Shown here piece by piece: positions 36,210 through 45,480 of a stretch of 64,000 nucleotides of DNA (its first letter is position 1; every line of letters begins with the position of its first letter). Both the position numbers and the translations under genes were made by a program. The stretch is from positions 1 through 64,000 of the forward strand of contig NZ_FQXR01000010.1 of assembly GCF_900130025.1 (NCBI RefSeq). The letters run 5' to 3'. The DNA comes from Sporanaerobacter acetigenes DSM 13106 (GTDB lineage Bacteria > Bacillota > Clostridia > Tissierellales > Sporanaerobacteraceae). The notes under the pieces were generated by a model. The model did no database searches. It had not been told where the DNA came from and saw only the letters and a list, made by a program, of their open reading frames with translations.

Positions 36210-36695
36210 CTACTCAATTTCCACACCTAATATAGTGCCAAATACTGCTACTCTCTTATTCTTTAGTCTAAATTGATGACCAATTCTAGTTTGTTCCCCA
36301 CCTACTATTATAGCATCATTAGTTTCTATTCCATCTGCTTCAACTGTAAGGGTAGCAACATATTTTTCTGGAACATCAGCTAAAATCCATTTCCCATCAC
36401 CTTCAACAGGTTCTTTATAACTGTCAACCTTTACATCTACTATTTCCCCAAAATAAGTTCCTTTGTCATAATGGTATAGAGGATCTCCAACTACAAGTCC
36501 ATCAATAGTAGGTTTTCTTACTTCAGAAACTTCTACTGTAACTAAGGTTTTCTTAGGCTCTGATACCATTTCGGGTTTAGCATTTCTAACTCTTTTCACA
36601 CCACCACTTATAAGCAATGCAAGTATTACTAAAACAATTAGATCAATAACATTTATTAGTCCAAATAATTTTCCTTTTTCATTTATTATCTTCAT
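36210..36695 (-). CDS. DUF4330-family membrane-anchored protein
   Basis: This is about 161 residues. It has one membrane anchor (about 14-30) after the conserved MKIINEKGKLFGLINVIDL, then an extracytoplasmic beta-rich domain. This is the DUF4330 pattern, common in clostridial surface-polysaccharide loci; its function is unknown. Start at 36695 follows GCAGGAGG and is five bases after the glycosyltransferase stop, so the genes are coupled. Confidence 0.82.
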   Translation of the reverse strand: MKIINEKGKLFGLINVIDLIVLVILALLISGGVKRVRNAKPEMVSEPKKTLVTVEVSEVRKPTIDGLVVGDPLYHYDKGTYFGEIVDVKVDSYKEPVEGDGKWILADVPEKYVATLTVEADGIETNDAIIVGGEQTRIGHQFRLKNKRVAVFGTILGVEIE

Positions 36696-36699
36696 ATTT

Positions 36700-37821
36700 T
36701 TACCTCCTGCTTTCCAATATTTTTTCATATATTTCAAAATGATCTAAAGCCATTTTTTGTGATGAAAAACCAGATTTTACGGTTTCATATAAATTTCCCC
36801 CTAAAGTCTCAATTCTATTTTTATCTTCTAGGAAAGAGTTGATACATCTAGAAAGACCATCTACATCTCCTACATTTATCAACCAGCCATTGTGCCCATT
36901 TTTAATTAAATCTCCTATTCCTCCAACATCTGTACTGATAATAGGTTTTTTAAGCCTTGCACCTTCAAGAATTACATAAGGAAAGCTTTCACTTACAGAT
37001 GTAAGAACATTTATATCTATAGCATTGAAAAAAGAATATGGATCTTTCACATATCCTAGAAAATAGACATATTGACTGATACCAAGTTCTTCTACCATGG
37101 ATATAAGTCTTTTTTCTTCATTTCCTTTTCCAGCAATTAAAAATATAACATCTTTTCTATCCTCAAGCACTTTATATGCAGCTTTTATGAAAGTGTCATG
37201 ATCTTTAACCAAATCCAATCTAGCAACAATTCCTACTAGAGTCTTGTCTTTTCCATCAATACCATATCTTTTTAAAAATTCATCTTTCTCTACAAAATCT
37301 ATTTTACTTTCCATGTCAATCCCATTGTAGGCAGTAAATATTTTGTGCTCATCAAATCCTCTATCAATAAGCATCCTTTTGAAATTTGAAGAAATAGCAA
37401 TATAGTAATCAAATTTTTTGAGTGCTGTTGAATTAATTGCTGTATATACTATTTTTTTATAAGGATTATCTTTAAAATCTAATTTATAATCACTATGTAC
37501 TGTAGTCACAAAAGGCTTGTTTACCTTGTTTCTAAGAAACATGGCAATAAAATTAGCCCTTGCCCCATGACAATGGATGATATCGTAATCTTCTTTTAAT
37601 ATTTCCTCTTTAAGACGAGATATAACGGACATATCATATCTTTTTTTCTGATTAAATACCTCAATATTTAAACCTGCTTCTTTTGCTTCTCTATAAAAAG
37701 CATCTTCTATAAAGCAAATGATCTTTACATCTGCATATTTTTTAAGACCTTTGACCAGTGAAATTACATGAGTTTTAGCTCCTCCAGTATCACCGCCGCT
37801 TATAAGATGAAGTACCTTCAT
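36700..37821 (-). CDS. Glycosyltransferase family 4
   Basis: This 373-residue GT-B enzyme has SGGDTGGAKTHVISLVKGL at the N-terminus (acceptor side), GIVARLDLVKDHDTFIKAA and ESFPYVILEGARLKKPII...GGIGDLI at the donor-binding side. It transfers a sugar from a nucleotide donor to the growing surface glycan or its lipid carrier. The ribosome binding site for ATG 37821 is not clear; AGGAGG lies about 25 bases upstream, further than usual. Confidence 0.9.
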   Translation of the reverse strand: MKVLHLISGGDTGGAKTHVISLVKGLKKYADVKIICFIEDAFYREAKEAGLNIEVFNQKKRYDMSVISRLKEEILKEDYDIIHCHGARANFIAMFLRNKVNKPFVTTVHSDYKLDFKDNPYKKIVYTAINSTALKKFDYYIAISSNFKRMLIDRGFDEHKIFTAYNGIDMESKIDFVEKDEFLKRYGIDGKDKTLVGIVARLDLVKDHDTFIKAAYKVLEDRKDVIFLIAGKGNEEKRLISMVEELGISQYVYFLGYVKDPYSFFNAIDINVLTSVSESFPYVILEGARLKKPIISTDVGGIGDLIKNGHNGWLINVGDVDGLSRCINSFLEDKNRIETLGGNLYETVKSGFSSQKMALDHFEIYEKILESRR

Positions 37822-37920
37822 TATATTATAGCTCTAAATATGAGCTTCCTCCTTTCAAATAGAATAAAAATAAGCATAGTCTATATTATATCACAATAAT
37901 ATCTATGGTCCTACACCATT

Positions 37921-38853
37921 TTATCTTCTTGCAAGCTCTTCAGTTATTACTTTATCTACCAACGTATTGTACTCATTTTTCAATTGACTATTTTGCCTAT
38001 AGGCCATTAGCAAATTGTATTCACTACTTAACTGTTTGAACTGTTCTGGTTTAAATCCTCTTTCCAATATGACTTCCAGTGCCTTTCTTGCCTCTTCAAC
38101 ATCGGATTTGACAAATACCTCTGCACCATATCCTTCCCCAGCTATCAATTTTTTTCTCCTATTTAAAAGGGAAAATGCACTGAAGCCCATAGCCCATTGA
38201 GATGTAAATATTTTATATAGTTCTTCCTTTTCATTGTACAATTTTTCATCCATAATACATAAAGCATTAACCGTACTTGGAAGTATGGGACTATTGACTT
38301 CATACATATATATACTATCAAATTCACTATTCCATTTTTCTATTGCCTTTATTGCACTAATTGTAGTTTCAACATGATCCCTATGACCATCAACTATAAA
38401 AGGGGTATATATAATATCTGGTTTTTCTATTTCAAGTATTTGAACTATTTTCTCTATTAATTCTTCTTTTGATGAATTTACACTTCCATCAGGTTCATCC
38501 AAAAAATACAAATTGTAAATTCCTAATGTTTTCTTTAAACATTCCCCCTCATTTTTCCTTTCCAAAACTACTTCTTCTCTAGAAAGTTCTGAAGTACTAC
38601 TCCCTCCATCAGAAATATATACAAGAACGATTTTATCTGATCTATTCTTGTGTCTTATAAGTGTTCCTCCAGCTCCTATGGTCTCATCATCTACATGAGG
38701 GGCAAATACTAAAACCTTATTTTCTCCTTTAAACATATCATCAACTAAATAATTGTCTTTTTTATCACTATTCTTATAATAAAAATAAGTATATATCCGA
38801 TTTATCAAAATTAAAGGATATTTTAAAATTGCTTTTATAATTTTCTTTGCCAT
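37921..38853 (-). CDS. PIG-L family zinc deacetylase
   Basis: This 310-residue protein has an N-terminal membrane-proximal segment and the LmbE/PIG-L motifs FAPHVDDETIGAGGTL (zinc and base), SDGGSSTSE and VDGHRDHVETTISA (zinc His). These enzymes deacetylate GlcNAc-type sugars on lipids or small thiols. Within this cluster it probably edits a surface glycan. GGAGG precedes ATG at 38853. It begins 11 bp after the GNAT gene and a 100-bp gap separates it from the glycosyltransferase. Confidence 0.88.
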   Translation of the reverse strand: MAKKIIKAILKYPLILINRIYTYFYYKNSDKKDNYLVDDMFKGENKVLVFAPHVDDETIGAGGTLIRHKNRSDKIVLVYISDGGSSTSELSREEVVLERKNEGECLKKTLGIYNLYFLDEPDGSVNSSKEELIEKIVQILEIEKPDIIYTPFIVDGHRDHVETTISAIKAIEKWNSEFDSIYMYEVNSPILPSTVNALCIMDEKLYNEKEELYKIFTSQWAMGFSAFSLLNRRKKLIAGEGYGAEVFVKSDVEEARKALEVILERGFKPEQFKQLSSEYNLLMAYRQNSQLKNEYNTLVDKVITEELARR

Positions 38854-38864
38854 TTCAAAACCTC

Positions 38865-39929
38865 CTAATACGTATCTGCTTCAATAGGCATTAGATACCA
38901 ATTCTCTTCTTTAAAAATATACTCATCAATACTAGAGTCGTCAGTCAAATTTTTTACTGCAAAAGGAATTCTACTTTTAGTTTTCATAAATCCTAATTTT
39001 TTCAAAGTCTCTTCACGATACATTCCATCAAGAATCCAACACAATACAAAATCTATTTTTATAGATTTAAAATACTCTTTTGCCCTCTCATAAAGAGCAA
39101 TATAGCTATCTTCGTCTTCTCCAATTATATCCACAATACTTCCTATTTTCAATGGATACTTTCCACGTACAAGCTTTTCTTCGTCTTTAACTACAATGTA
39201 TCCCTTCAATTCTCCATTTCTTGTAGCTGCAAAAGTCTTGTATGAAATATTGGGATGATTGCTAATCCTCCAATTCAAAAAAGAACTTTCTCTAGTAGTC
39301 ATAGTACCATAATTTTCACTTACTCTACTCCACAATTCATCAAATCTATGGTCAAAGTTTTTGATTTCCTCGAATTCATATTTCTCATTACTCTTCACTT
39401 TTTTGCCTTTAAATAGCCATATGAAAAACTTTATAGGAGCAGTCAAAACAATAGATAATCCTTTACTTTTCAAAAAATGTGCAGCCAATCTATCTAGTCT
39501 ATATACATCCATATATAGTGGAATATCACAAACCAATTTTCCACCTAGTTTTTCAAGTATTCCTTGCAATGCTTCTTTACTTGGAAAACCATATCTAAAT
39601 TTGATTCCCATCTCTATACCTAAATCATAAGAGTAAAAAGCCAAATTTTCATAATATCCCATTCTTCTAAAGTCTTTGTGAACCATTGCATCTATTGACT
39701 GACCACCTAATATTTCTCTATCTCCTACTTGCATTTTTGATGGCATCAAAGTACATTGTCCTATTATTTTTCCATCTTCATCTGCTAATGCCATTGCAGT
39801 TTGTCCATAAGGGCTTTCTAGAAACTGCCAATGCCAATAATTTACTTTCCTATCTTTTTTAAAAACTTCATTAAAAAGATTTACAATTTGTTCTTCATCC
39901 CCAACTCTATAAGGTCTTATTTCAGCCAA
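38865..39929 (-). CDS. GNAT-family acyltransferase (two-domain)
   Basis: This 354-residue protein has a complete N-terminal GNAT fold (IIGQCTLMPSKM, IDAMVHKDFRRMGYYENLAFY for acetyl-CoA) and a degenerate second half (NGELKGYIVVKDEE...). This is the layout of GNAT proteins in surface-polysaccharide loci. It likely acylates an amino sugar, opposite to the adjacent deacetylase. It uses a TTG start at 39929 after AGAAGGGAT. Confidence 0.8.
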   Translation of the reverse strand: MAEIRPYRVGDEEQIVNLFNEVFKKDRKVNYWHWQFLESPYGQTAMALADEDGKIIGQCTLMPSKMQVGDREILGGQSIDAMVHKDFRRMGYYENLAFYSYDLGIEMGIKFRYGFPSKEALQGILEKLGGKLVCDIPLYMDVYRLDRLAAHFLKSKGLSIVLTAPIKFFIWLFKGKKVKSNEKYEFEEIKNFDHRFDELWSRVSENYGTMTTRESSFLNWRISNHPNISYKTFAATRNGELKGYIVVKDEEKLVRGKYPLKIGSIVDIIGEDEDSYIALYERAKEYFKSIKIDFVLCWILDGMYREETLKKLGFMKTKSRIPFAVKNLTDDSSIDEYIFKEENWYLMPIEADTY

Positions 39930-39947
39930 TTTTATCCCTTCTCTCCC

Positions 39948-40403
39948 CTAATAATTTATTTCATAATTTCCACGAATCATAAATATGGCGTGAGTTTCAG
40001 CATAAACTCCTCTTCCATCATCTCTTGGAACAATCAGCATATGATTTGCCGGCACTCTTTCTCCCATCTTTAAATCTTTTCCATCTGTAATATCTGAAAG
40101 TCCACCTAGTTCTCCTGCAATTGTAGTAGCCTTGCCACCACGAAGAATTATTTCCGTTCCAGCCTTTCCTACAATAGATTGTCCACTTTCTATTTCTACT
40201 ACTACAAGAGTGGAACCGGATGAACTACTGTTTGCTGTCTTTTGGTCAACATAAGCTTTGATTTCTCTAACTTGTTTTTCTACGTAACTCAATGTAACTA
40301 ATGGATCATCTTGTGAACCTGGTTCAGAAAAAGCTATAATCCCTATACTAAATATTATTGTCAAAATAATGATTGCTGATAATATAATATTTTTCTTCTT
40401 CAT
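39948..40403 (-). CDS. Secreted small protein of the surface cluster, unknown function
   Basis: This 151-residue protein has a signal peptide or anchor (about 5-26), a short helix (LSYVEKQVREIKAYVDQK) and then a beta-rich region with QSIVGKAGTEIILRGGKATTI and VPRDDGRGVYA. Similar small proteins occur in clostridial envelope loci but I know no function. GGAGG precedes ATG at 40403. It is the first gene of the leftward surface cluster. Confidence 0.7.
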   Translation of the reverse strand: MKKKNIILSAIIILTIIFSIGIIAFSEPGSQDDPLVTLSYVEKQVREIKAYVDQKTANSSSSGSTLVVVEIESGQSIVGKAGTEIILRGGKATTIAGELGGLSDITDGKDLKMGERVPANHMLIVPRDDGRGVYAETHAIFMIRGNYEINY

Positions 40404-40484
40404 ATAAATTCCTCCTTCATTAGATTATACTATAGATTTGTGACCTTTTAAATATCTAGCATGTATTTCCCAGGAAATTTCCCA

Positions 40485-40513
40485 AAAAAATAAGCATGTT
40501 ATCCATGCTTATT
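40485..40513 (-). terminator. Terminator downstream of mazEF
   Basis: AATAAGCATG and CATGCTTATT form a 10-bp stem with a 5-base loop, followed on the minus strand by T7. Confidence 0.8.
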
Positions 40514-40524
40514 AAAATTATTCG

Positions 40525-40875
40525 TTATAAATCTACAAGTCCAAGACTTATCTTTAGACATTCATCAACTTTGTCCATCATATCGTCATTAAACCTGCCA
40601 ATTTTTTCTCGCAGCCTTTTTTTATCTATAGTTCTAATTTGTTCCAGTAAAACTACCGAATCTTTAGGTAGTCCATATTCAGGAGCATTTATTTCAACAT
40701 GAGTAGGAAGTTTAGCCTTATTTATCTGAGAAGTAATAGCCGCAATGATAATAGTAGGACTATATTTGTTCCCTATGTCATTTTGTATGACAAGGACAGG
40801 TCTAACTCCACCTTGCTCCGAACCTATAACTGGACTCAAATCAGCATAAAAAATATCTCCTCTTTTAACTATCAC
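40525..40875 (-). CDS. mazF: MazF/EndoA-type endoribonuclease toxin
   Basis: This 116-residue protein has the MazF family start [30 protein letters not shown] and the catalytic-side Thr in AITSQINK. Like Bacillus NdoA it cleaves mRNA at short specific sequences and is held inactive by the upstream antitoxin. The start ATG overlaps the antitoxin stop (ATGA). As in other Firmicutes the pair lies downstream of alr, though 190 bp separate them here. Confidence 0.95.
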   Translation of the reverse strand: MIVKRGDIFYADLSPVIGSEQGGVRPVLVIQNDIGNKYSPTIIIAAITSQINKAKLPTHVEINAPEYGLPKDSVVLLEQIRTIDKKRLREKIGRFNDDMMDKVDECLKISLGLVDL

Positions 40876-41153
40876 ACTTTTTCACACCCTGTAAGTTTTG
40901 CTTCATAAATATACAATTCTCTCATATCTTGTTCCATGCCCATTTCTGCAAGACTACTATTTATCTTGCTCATTTCCTTATAGCCAGTTTTCATTTTTTC
41001 GCATATATCTACTCTTTTCTTTTCTCTAATATATAATTTCATGGCTTCTCTCACTAACTCACTCCTGTTTTTTTTCTCACTAGAAACTATAAAATCAACT
41101 TCTTCTAACAAGCTATTAGGTAAACTTATCATGATCCTTTTGGTTTCAGCCAT
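40872..41153 (-). CDS. mazE: MazE/EndoAI-type ribbon-helix-helix antitoxin
   Basis: This is about 93 residues. The ribbon-helix-helix domain (about 4-48: [32 protein letters not shown]) binds DNA, and the C-terminal part should bind the toxin. Start at 41153 follows GGGGGTG; the frame also extends 15 codons upstream through that site. It overlaps mazF by 4 bp and likely represses its own promoter. Confidence 0.9.
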   Translation of the reverse strand: MAETKRIMISLPNSLLEEVDFIVSSEKKNRSELVREAMKLYIREKKRVDICEKMKTGYKEMSKINSSLAEMGMEQDMRELYIYEAKLTGCEKV

Positions 41154-41339
41154 TAACAATTGCACCCCCAAGCCTTTTGAGATTCCCCCCACAACCAAAC
41201 AAAAGATAAGCCTCCAAATGTGTTCTGAAAATATATTTAAAAAACAAAATTTATGACCCCAATATTTAATAGTACCAAATCAATTATATTTATTAACTAT
41301 AATTGTGTCAACAATTCGAATATATTATACAAGTTTTTA

Positions 41340-42515
41340 TTAGTCTAACAAATAATCTACAATTTTTACAATTTCTTTATCTTTTACGTAAACTCTAGGA
41401 ACTCTTCTTCCAACCATGCACAATACTTCATAACTTATGGTACCTAATGTTTTAGCTACTTCGTCAATGTGAGGAGAACCAAAACTTCCATCTCCAAATA
41501 AAATTACTTCATCTCCTATATGAACATTTTCTACATCTGTCACATCAATCATAGACTGATCCATACATATTTTACCTACTACAGGTGCTCTTTGCCCTTT
41601 TATTGCCACTTCAGATTTTGAAGTTAAAAGTCTTGTAAATCCATCTGCATATCCTATAGGGATAGTAGCTATTTTACTTTCTCTTTCTGTAACAAATATT
41701 TGGCCATAACTGATTCCAGTTCCCTTTGGAACTACTTTAATATTTGATATTTCGGCTTTTAATGTCATGGCAGGTTTTAACTTTACTTTCTCTTTAATTA
41801 CTTCGTCAGATGGGTAGAGACCATAAAGCATTATACCGCCCCTCACCATATTTAAATTGTATTCTGGCAAATCAATAATAGCAGCACTGTTTGAAGCATG
41901 TTTAATGGGAATGTTTAAGCCTTTATTTCCCAATTCTTTTATAGTCCATTGAAATTTTTCATATTGCTCTATTGTAAAAGTTTTATCTAATTCGTCTGCT
42001 TTTGCAAAATGAGTAAATATCCCTTCAACTTCAAGATTTGGAAGTTTAGCTATATTTACTATTTCTTCAATAGACTTTTCATCTGGCCTAAACCCTATTC
42101 TTCCCATGCCTGAATCAATTTTTATATGGACTTTAGCTTTTCTTTTTAATTTTACAGCTGCATCTGATAAGAATTTTGCACTTTCCATATTGTAAATAGT
42201 TTCAGTTATATCTTCTTCTACCGCTATATGATATTGTGAATTTTTGATATATCCTAATATAAGTATTGGTGCATTAATACCAGCTCTCCTCAACTCTATT
42301 GCTTCTCCTAATGTGGCTACCGCTAAATAGCAAGCCCCATTTTTAAGAAAAACTTTAGAAGTTTCAATGGAACCATGACCATATGCATTGGCTTTGACAA
42401 CAGCCATGACTGATATATCCTCTCTGACAATTCTTCTCACTTCTCTCATATTGTGAGCTAAATTATCTAAATCTATTTCAGCCCATGCTGGTCGAATATC
42501 TTCTAAACCCTTCAA
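41340..42515 (-). CDS. alr: Alanine racemase
   Basis: This 391-residue protein has the PLP motif VMAVVKANAYGHGS with the Schiff-base lysine, DSGMGRIGF, and the C-terminal catalytic Tyr region GTGISYGQIF and CMDQSMIDVT. It supplies D-alanine for peptidoglycan. In Clostridioides difficile alr2 lies directly after gerS; the order here (GerS-like lipoprotein then alr, 15 bp apart) is the same. AAGGGGGC precedes ATG at 42515. Confidence 0.95.
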   Translation of the reverse strand: MKGLEDIRPAWAEIDLDNLAHNMREVRRIVREDISVMAVVKANAYGHGSIETSKVFLKNGACYLAVATLGEAIELRRAGINAPILILGYIKNSQYHIAVEEDITETIYNMESAKFLSDAAVKLKRKAKVHIKIDSGMGRIGFRPDEKSIEEIVNIAKLPNLEVEGIFTHFAKADELDKTFTIEQYEKFQWTIKELGNKGLNIPIKHASNSAAIIDLPEYNLNMVRGGIMLYGLYPSDEVIKEKVKLKPAMTLKAEISNIKVVPKGTGISYGQIFVTERESKIATIPIGYADGFTRLLTSKSEVAIKGQRAPVVGKICMDQSMIDVTDVENVHIGDEVILFGDGSFGSPHIDEVAKTLGTISYEVLCMVGRRVPRVYVKDKEIVKIVDYLLD

Positions 42516-42530
42516 TTTCAGTTTGCCCCC

Positions 42531-43136
42531 TTATATGTCAGTATCTAACAAGACATCATAATTGAACTGTTCATAAAAAATCTCAGTATTTACTTCCCCC
42601 TCTTTATTTAAAATTTCCAACTTATATGGAGTAAAATCTTTTTTATTTATCCAAGCTTTTTCACTCCATCTATACTTGTTTTGAGCTGGTATGTCAATAC
42701 TAAATATTATGTACTCTTCCCTGCCTATTTTTTCTGTTTGAAATTCAGGTTCTTCTAAAAGACTTAAGTTCATGAAAAAGTTACCTATAAAAAAATCCTT
42801 GTTGAGTGAGTTTATGCTTTTCATAGAAATGGTTTGACTTATATTGGGATGTTTTAAAAAAATTTGAGAGCCATCATATATAATTATACACCCAAAACTT
42901 TCTTTTGGCTCAATAATTTCTAATTTAATTTTATCTGGTTTTATAAAAGTTTCTTTATATTTATATTTTGATTGTCCCTTGTTGCTCTTAACTACTATGG
43001 TTGATATACCTTCATAGTTTTTAAAATCTTTTAGGGTTTTGTTCATATCATCTAAAACAATTTCATCAGTTGGTCTATTGCAAGAAGTCATTAGTATGGA
43101 AACAACTAATACCAAACCAACCAATATTTTTTTCAT
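42531..43136 (-). CDS. GerS-like LolA-fold lipoprotein
   Basis: This 201-residue protein has a lipoprotein signal ending SILMTSC (Cys near 19) and a LolA-like beta-rich domain (KYKYKETFIKPDKIKLEII, IIIYDGSQIFLKHP). GerS of C. difficile, needed for cortex-modifying enzyme CwlD function, has the same fold, length and position before alr. I infer a sporulation or germination role, not shown by sequence alone. Confidence 0.75.
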   Translation of the reverse strand: MKKILVGLVLVVSILMTSCNRPTDEIVLDDMNKTLKDFKNYEGISTIVVKSNKGQSKYKYKETFIKPDKIKLEIIEPKESFGCIIIYDGSQIFLKHPNISQTISMKSINSLNKDFFIGNFFMNLSLLEEPEFQTEKIGREEYIIFSIDIPAQNKYRWSEKAWINKKDFTPYKLEILNKEGEVNTEIFYEQFNYDVLLDTDI

Positions 43137-43155
43137 TAAAATATCCCAACCTTTT

Positions 43156-44403
43156 TTAAAATACTTGAAGAGTTTTAATAGCCTGTGGAATATATTCTAT
43201 TATATCTCTGGCAATTAAACCATATTCACCTTTTTCCATTTCTGCCAAATCTCCAGCTAATCCGTGACAATATACTCCTAAAATAGCTGAATTTAAAACT
43301 TCAATACCTTGGCCTATAAAGCTAGTTATCATACCTGTCAATACATCTCCACTTCCTGCCGTTGCCATTCCAGGATTTCCTGTACAATTCATGTAAATTT
43401 CTCCACTTTCTGTAGATACCAGTGTATTTGAACCTTTTAAAACTGTAATTATATTATACTTTTGAGAAGTTTCTTTGCAGTATTTTTCTCTATTTTTCTG
43501 TATTTCACCTGTATTTATGTCAACAAGCCTTGATAGTTCTCCTGGATGAGGTGTAATAATAGTATTTTTTCTATTCACAAGAATATTTGGATTTTGAGAA
43601 ATGCAATTTAATCCATCTGCATCCAGTACAATTGGTTTTTCCGTTCCTTTAAGTATTTCTTCCACTACTCTATTCGTTTCAAAATTCACTCCCAAACCAG
43701 GTCCTAATCCAACTGCATCTAAATTCTCAATGATTCCCATCAATTCTTCTATGGATTCTAGCGAAAAATAGCCTTTCTCACAATCTTCAACAGGTACAAC
43801 TATAGCTTCTGTAAGTTTTATGGATACAATAGAAGCTAAGGATTTAGGAACTATGGTGTAAACAAGTCCACTTCCACTTCTTAAAGCTGCTTGACTGGCT
43901 AGACAAGGTGCCCCTGTCATACCAGAACTTCCTGCAATTATTCCTATTCTTCCATAAGTTCCTTTATGACTATTTTTTTCTCTTTTAGGAAGTAATGCTT
44001 TTATTTTTTCGTCACATTTAAAATGAATTTTCCCTTCTCCAACAGCTACAGCTACAGCATATTCTTTTTCGTGACTTATAGATAAATGTATATTTTCTAT
44101 CCCTTTTTTCTTCATAAGTTCCAAAGCCTTTCCATTAAAGTTCACAATTGGCTTGTCAAATTCATCATGGTCAATTTCTATTTCCTTTAAACCTACCTTT
44201 CCTATACCTGTCCCAAATACTTTGCTTACTGCCTCTTTCGAGGCAAACATTCCTCCGATTGTCCTATGATTTTCATTTTTATATCTTATATATTCAATTT
44301 CTTTAGTTGTAAAAACCTTATTTAAAAAGCCTTCTTTGCTCTTATTTAAAATTTTTTCTATTCTTTCTACTTGAACAATATCTACTCCTATACCTTGAAT
44401 CAT
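43156..44403 (-). CDS. Fusion of holo-ACP synthase and ADP-dependent NAD(P)HX dehydratase
   Basis: Residues 1-125 are AcpS: GIGVDIVQVERI (metal Asp), MFASKEAVSKVFGTG (metal Glu) and the C-terminal SISHEKEYAVAVAV. Residues about 135-415 are NnrD: GRIGIIAGSSGMTGAP, GLGPGLG, DADGLN, ITPHPGELSRL and GMATAGSGDVLTGMI. AcpS transfers phosphopantetheine to acyl carrier protein; NnrD repairs hydrated NAD(P)H. NnrD is usually fused to the NAD(P)HX epimerase, which is absent here and replaced by AcpS. The frame is continuous across the junction. Confidence 0.9.
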   Translation of the reverse strand: MIQGIGVDIVQVERIEKILNKSKEGFLNKVFTTKEIEYIRYKNENHRTIGGMFASKEAVSKVFGTGIGKVGLKEIEIDHDEFDKPIVNFNGKALELMKKKGIENIHLSISHEKEYAVAVAVGEGKIHFKCDEKIKALLPKREKNSHKGTYGRIGIIAGSSGMTGAPCLASQAALRSGSGLVYTIVPKSLASIVSIKLTEAIVVPVEDCEKGYFSLESIEELMGIIENLDAVGLGPGLGVNFETNRVVEEILKGTEKPIVLDADGLNCISQNPNILVNRKNTIITPHPGELSRLVDINTGEIQKNREKYCKETSQKYNIITVLKGSNTLVSTESGEIYMNCTGNPGMATAGSGDVLTGMITSFIGQGIEVLNSAILGVYCHGLAGDLAEMEKGEYGLIARDIIEYIPQAIKTLQVF

Positions 44404-44417
44404 ATGCTCTTTCCCTT

Positions 44418-44681
44418 CTATTTAAAAATGTCTAGAATTCCTTTGTCTAAGGAAATTCCAAATAGTCTTGCCATCACTTGTACAAATTGTACCAAAAAAT
44501 AAATAAGCCCTATAAAAAATATAGCTACAAAAAACAATTTTATTCCTGTATCCAATTTTTCACTTATTTCAGTATTTTTCTTTTTTAAGATTTTATTATA
44601 TATAATTGATGAAAAAAAATTAAAAAATATTTCTAACACTCCAATTACAAGAAGTACTAGAAAAAATATCTTGATTTTCAT
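44418..44681 (-). CDS. Small membrane protein, unknown
   Basis: This 87-residue protein has two membrane helices (about 3-25 and 48-72) joined by a basic loop (KILKKKNTEI). No family is recognised. It sits 12 bp after the coiled-coil gene and 14 bp before the AcpS-NnrD gene, with GAAAGGAGA before ATG at 44681, so it belongs to the same transcript. Confidence 0.65.
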   Translation of the reverse strand: MKIKIFFLVLLVIGVLEIFFNFFSSIIYNKILKKKNTEISEKLDTGIKLFFVAIFFIGLIYFLVQFVQVMARLFGISLDKGILDIFK

Positions 44682-44693
44682 ATATTCTCCTTT

Positions 44694-45296
44694 CTAATCT
44701 AGTATTTGCTTGTCTAACTTCTCCATTTCTTTGCTCCCAAGCATTCCATGTAAAAAAGTATATGTACCACTTACCCATTCTTCATAATCATGTTTTTCAT
44801 TTATAAGTTCTTTTAATCTTTCTTTAAGTTCTTCAAGTTCTTCTGTAGTTTCTTCTAGCTTCTTTTCCTTTATTTTTAATTCCCTATAACCATATTTGAC
44901 TGTAGCCTTCAAAAGTTCATAATTTGCTTCTCTTATTTGTTTGGGTATGGTTTCCAACTGAAAAGTTAAATCATCTAATTTATCATTTATTTCGTATATT
45001 TTCCCACTATATTCATCTAGTAGAGATACCGATTCTACTTTTTCCTCATTGTTTACAGCATCGGATATTCCCAATATCATCTTCATACATTTCAATTTTT
45101 CTTTTTGCAAACTAGAAATTTCATTTTCAATTTTTTTTTGTTCTTTTAAAAGCTCTTCCAATTCTTCTTTATGATTTATTATATATTTATCATCTACATC
45201 AGAAAATAATTTTATCCAATTTTCGTCTTCTATTAATATGGGAATTTTATTTTTAAGAATTATATTCTCATCTAAATCTATATCTTTTGAAAACAT
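44694..45296 (-). CDS. Coiled-coil protein, unknown
   Basis: This 200-residue protein is very rich in Glu and Lys. Long heptad-like stretches (about 40-75 and 95-170, for example LKIKEKKLEETTEELEELKE) predict coiled coils. No signal peptide or membrane segment. It heads the leftward group ending in alr. GGGAGG precedes ATG at 45296. Confidence 0.7.
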   Translation of the reverse strand: MFSKDIDLDENIILKNKIPILIEDENWIKLFSDVDDKYIINHKEELEELLKEQKKIENEISSLQKEKLKCMKMILGISDAVNNEEKVESVSLLDEYSGKIYEINDKLDDLTFQLETIPKQIREANYELLKATVKYGYRELKIKEKKLEETTEELEELKERLKELINEKHDYEEWVSGTYTFLHGMLGSKEMEKLDKQILD

Positions 45297-45480
45297 TTTT
45301 CCAACCTCCCTTATTTAGATTATACTATATTTTATAATCTATTTTAAATAAGATTTTAGGGCTATTTGTTTGAATTTGTTCTAATATTGAAATAATGCTC
45401 TTTATCTCCAATATAGAAATAATTCATCTGTTGATATATAATATTTGATGACTCTAAATTTTACTTCAAAGGATGATTAT

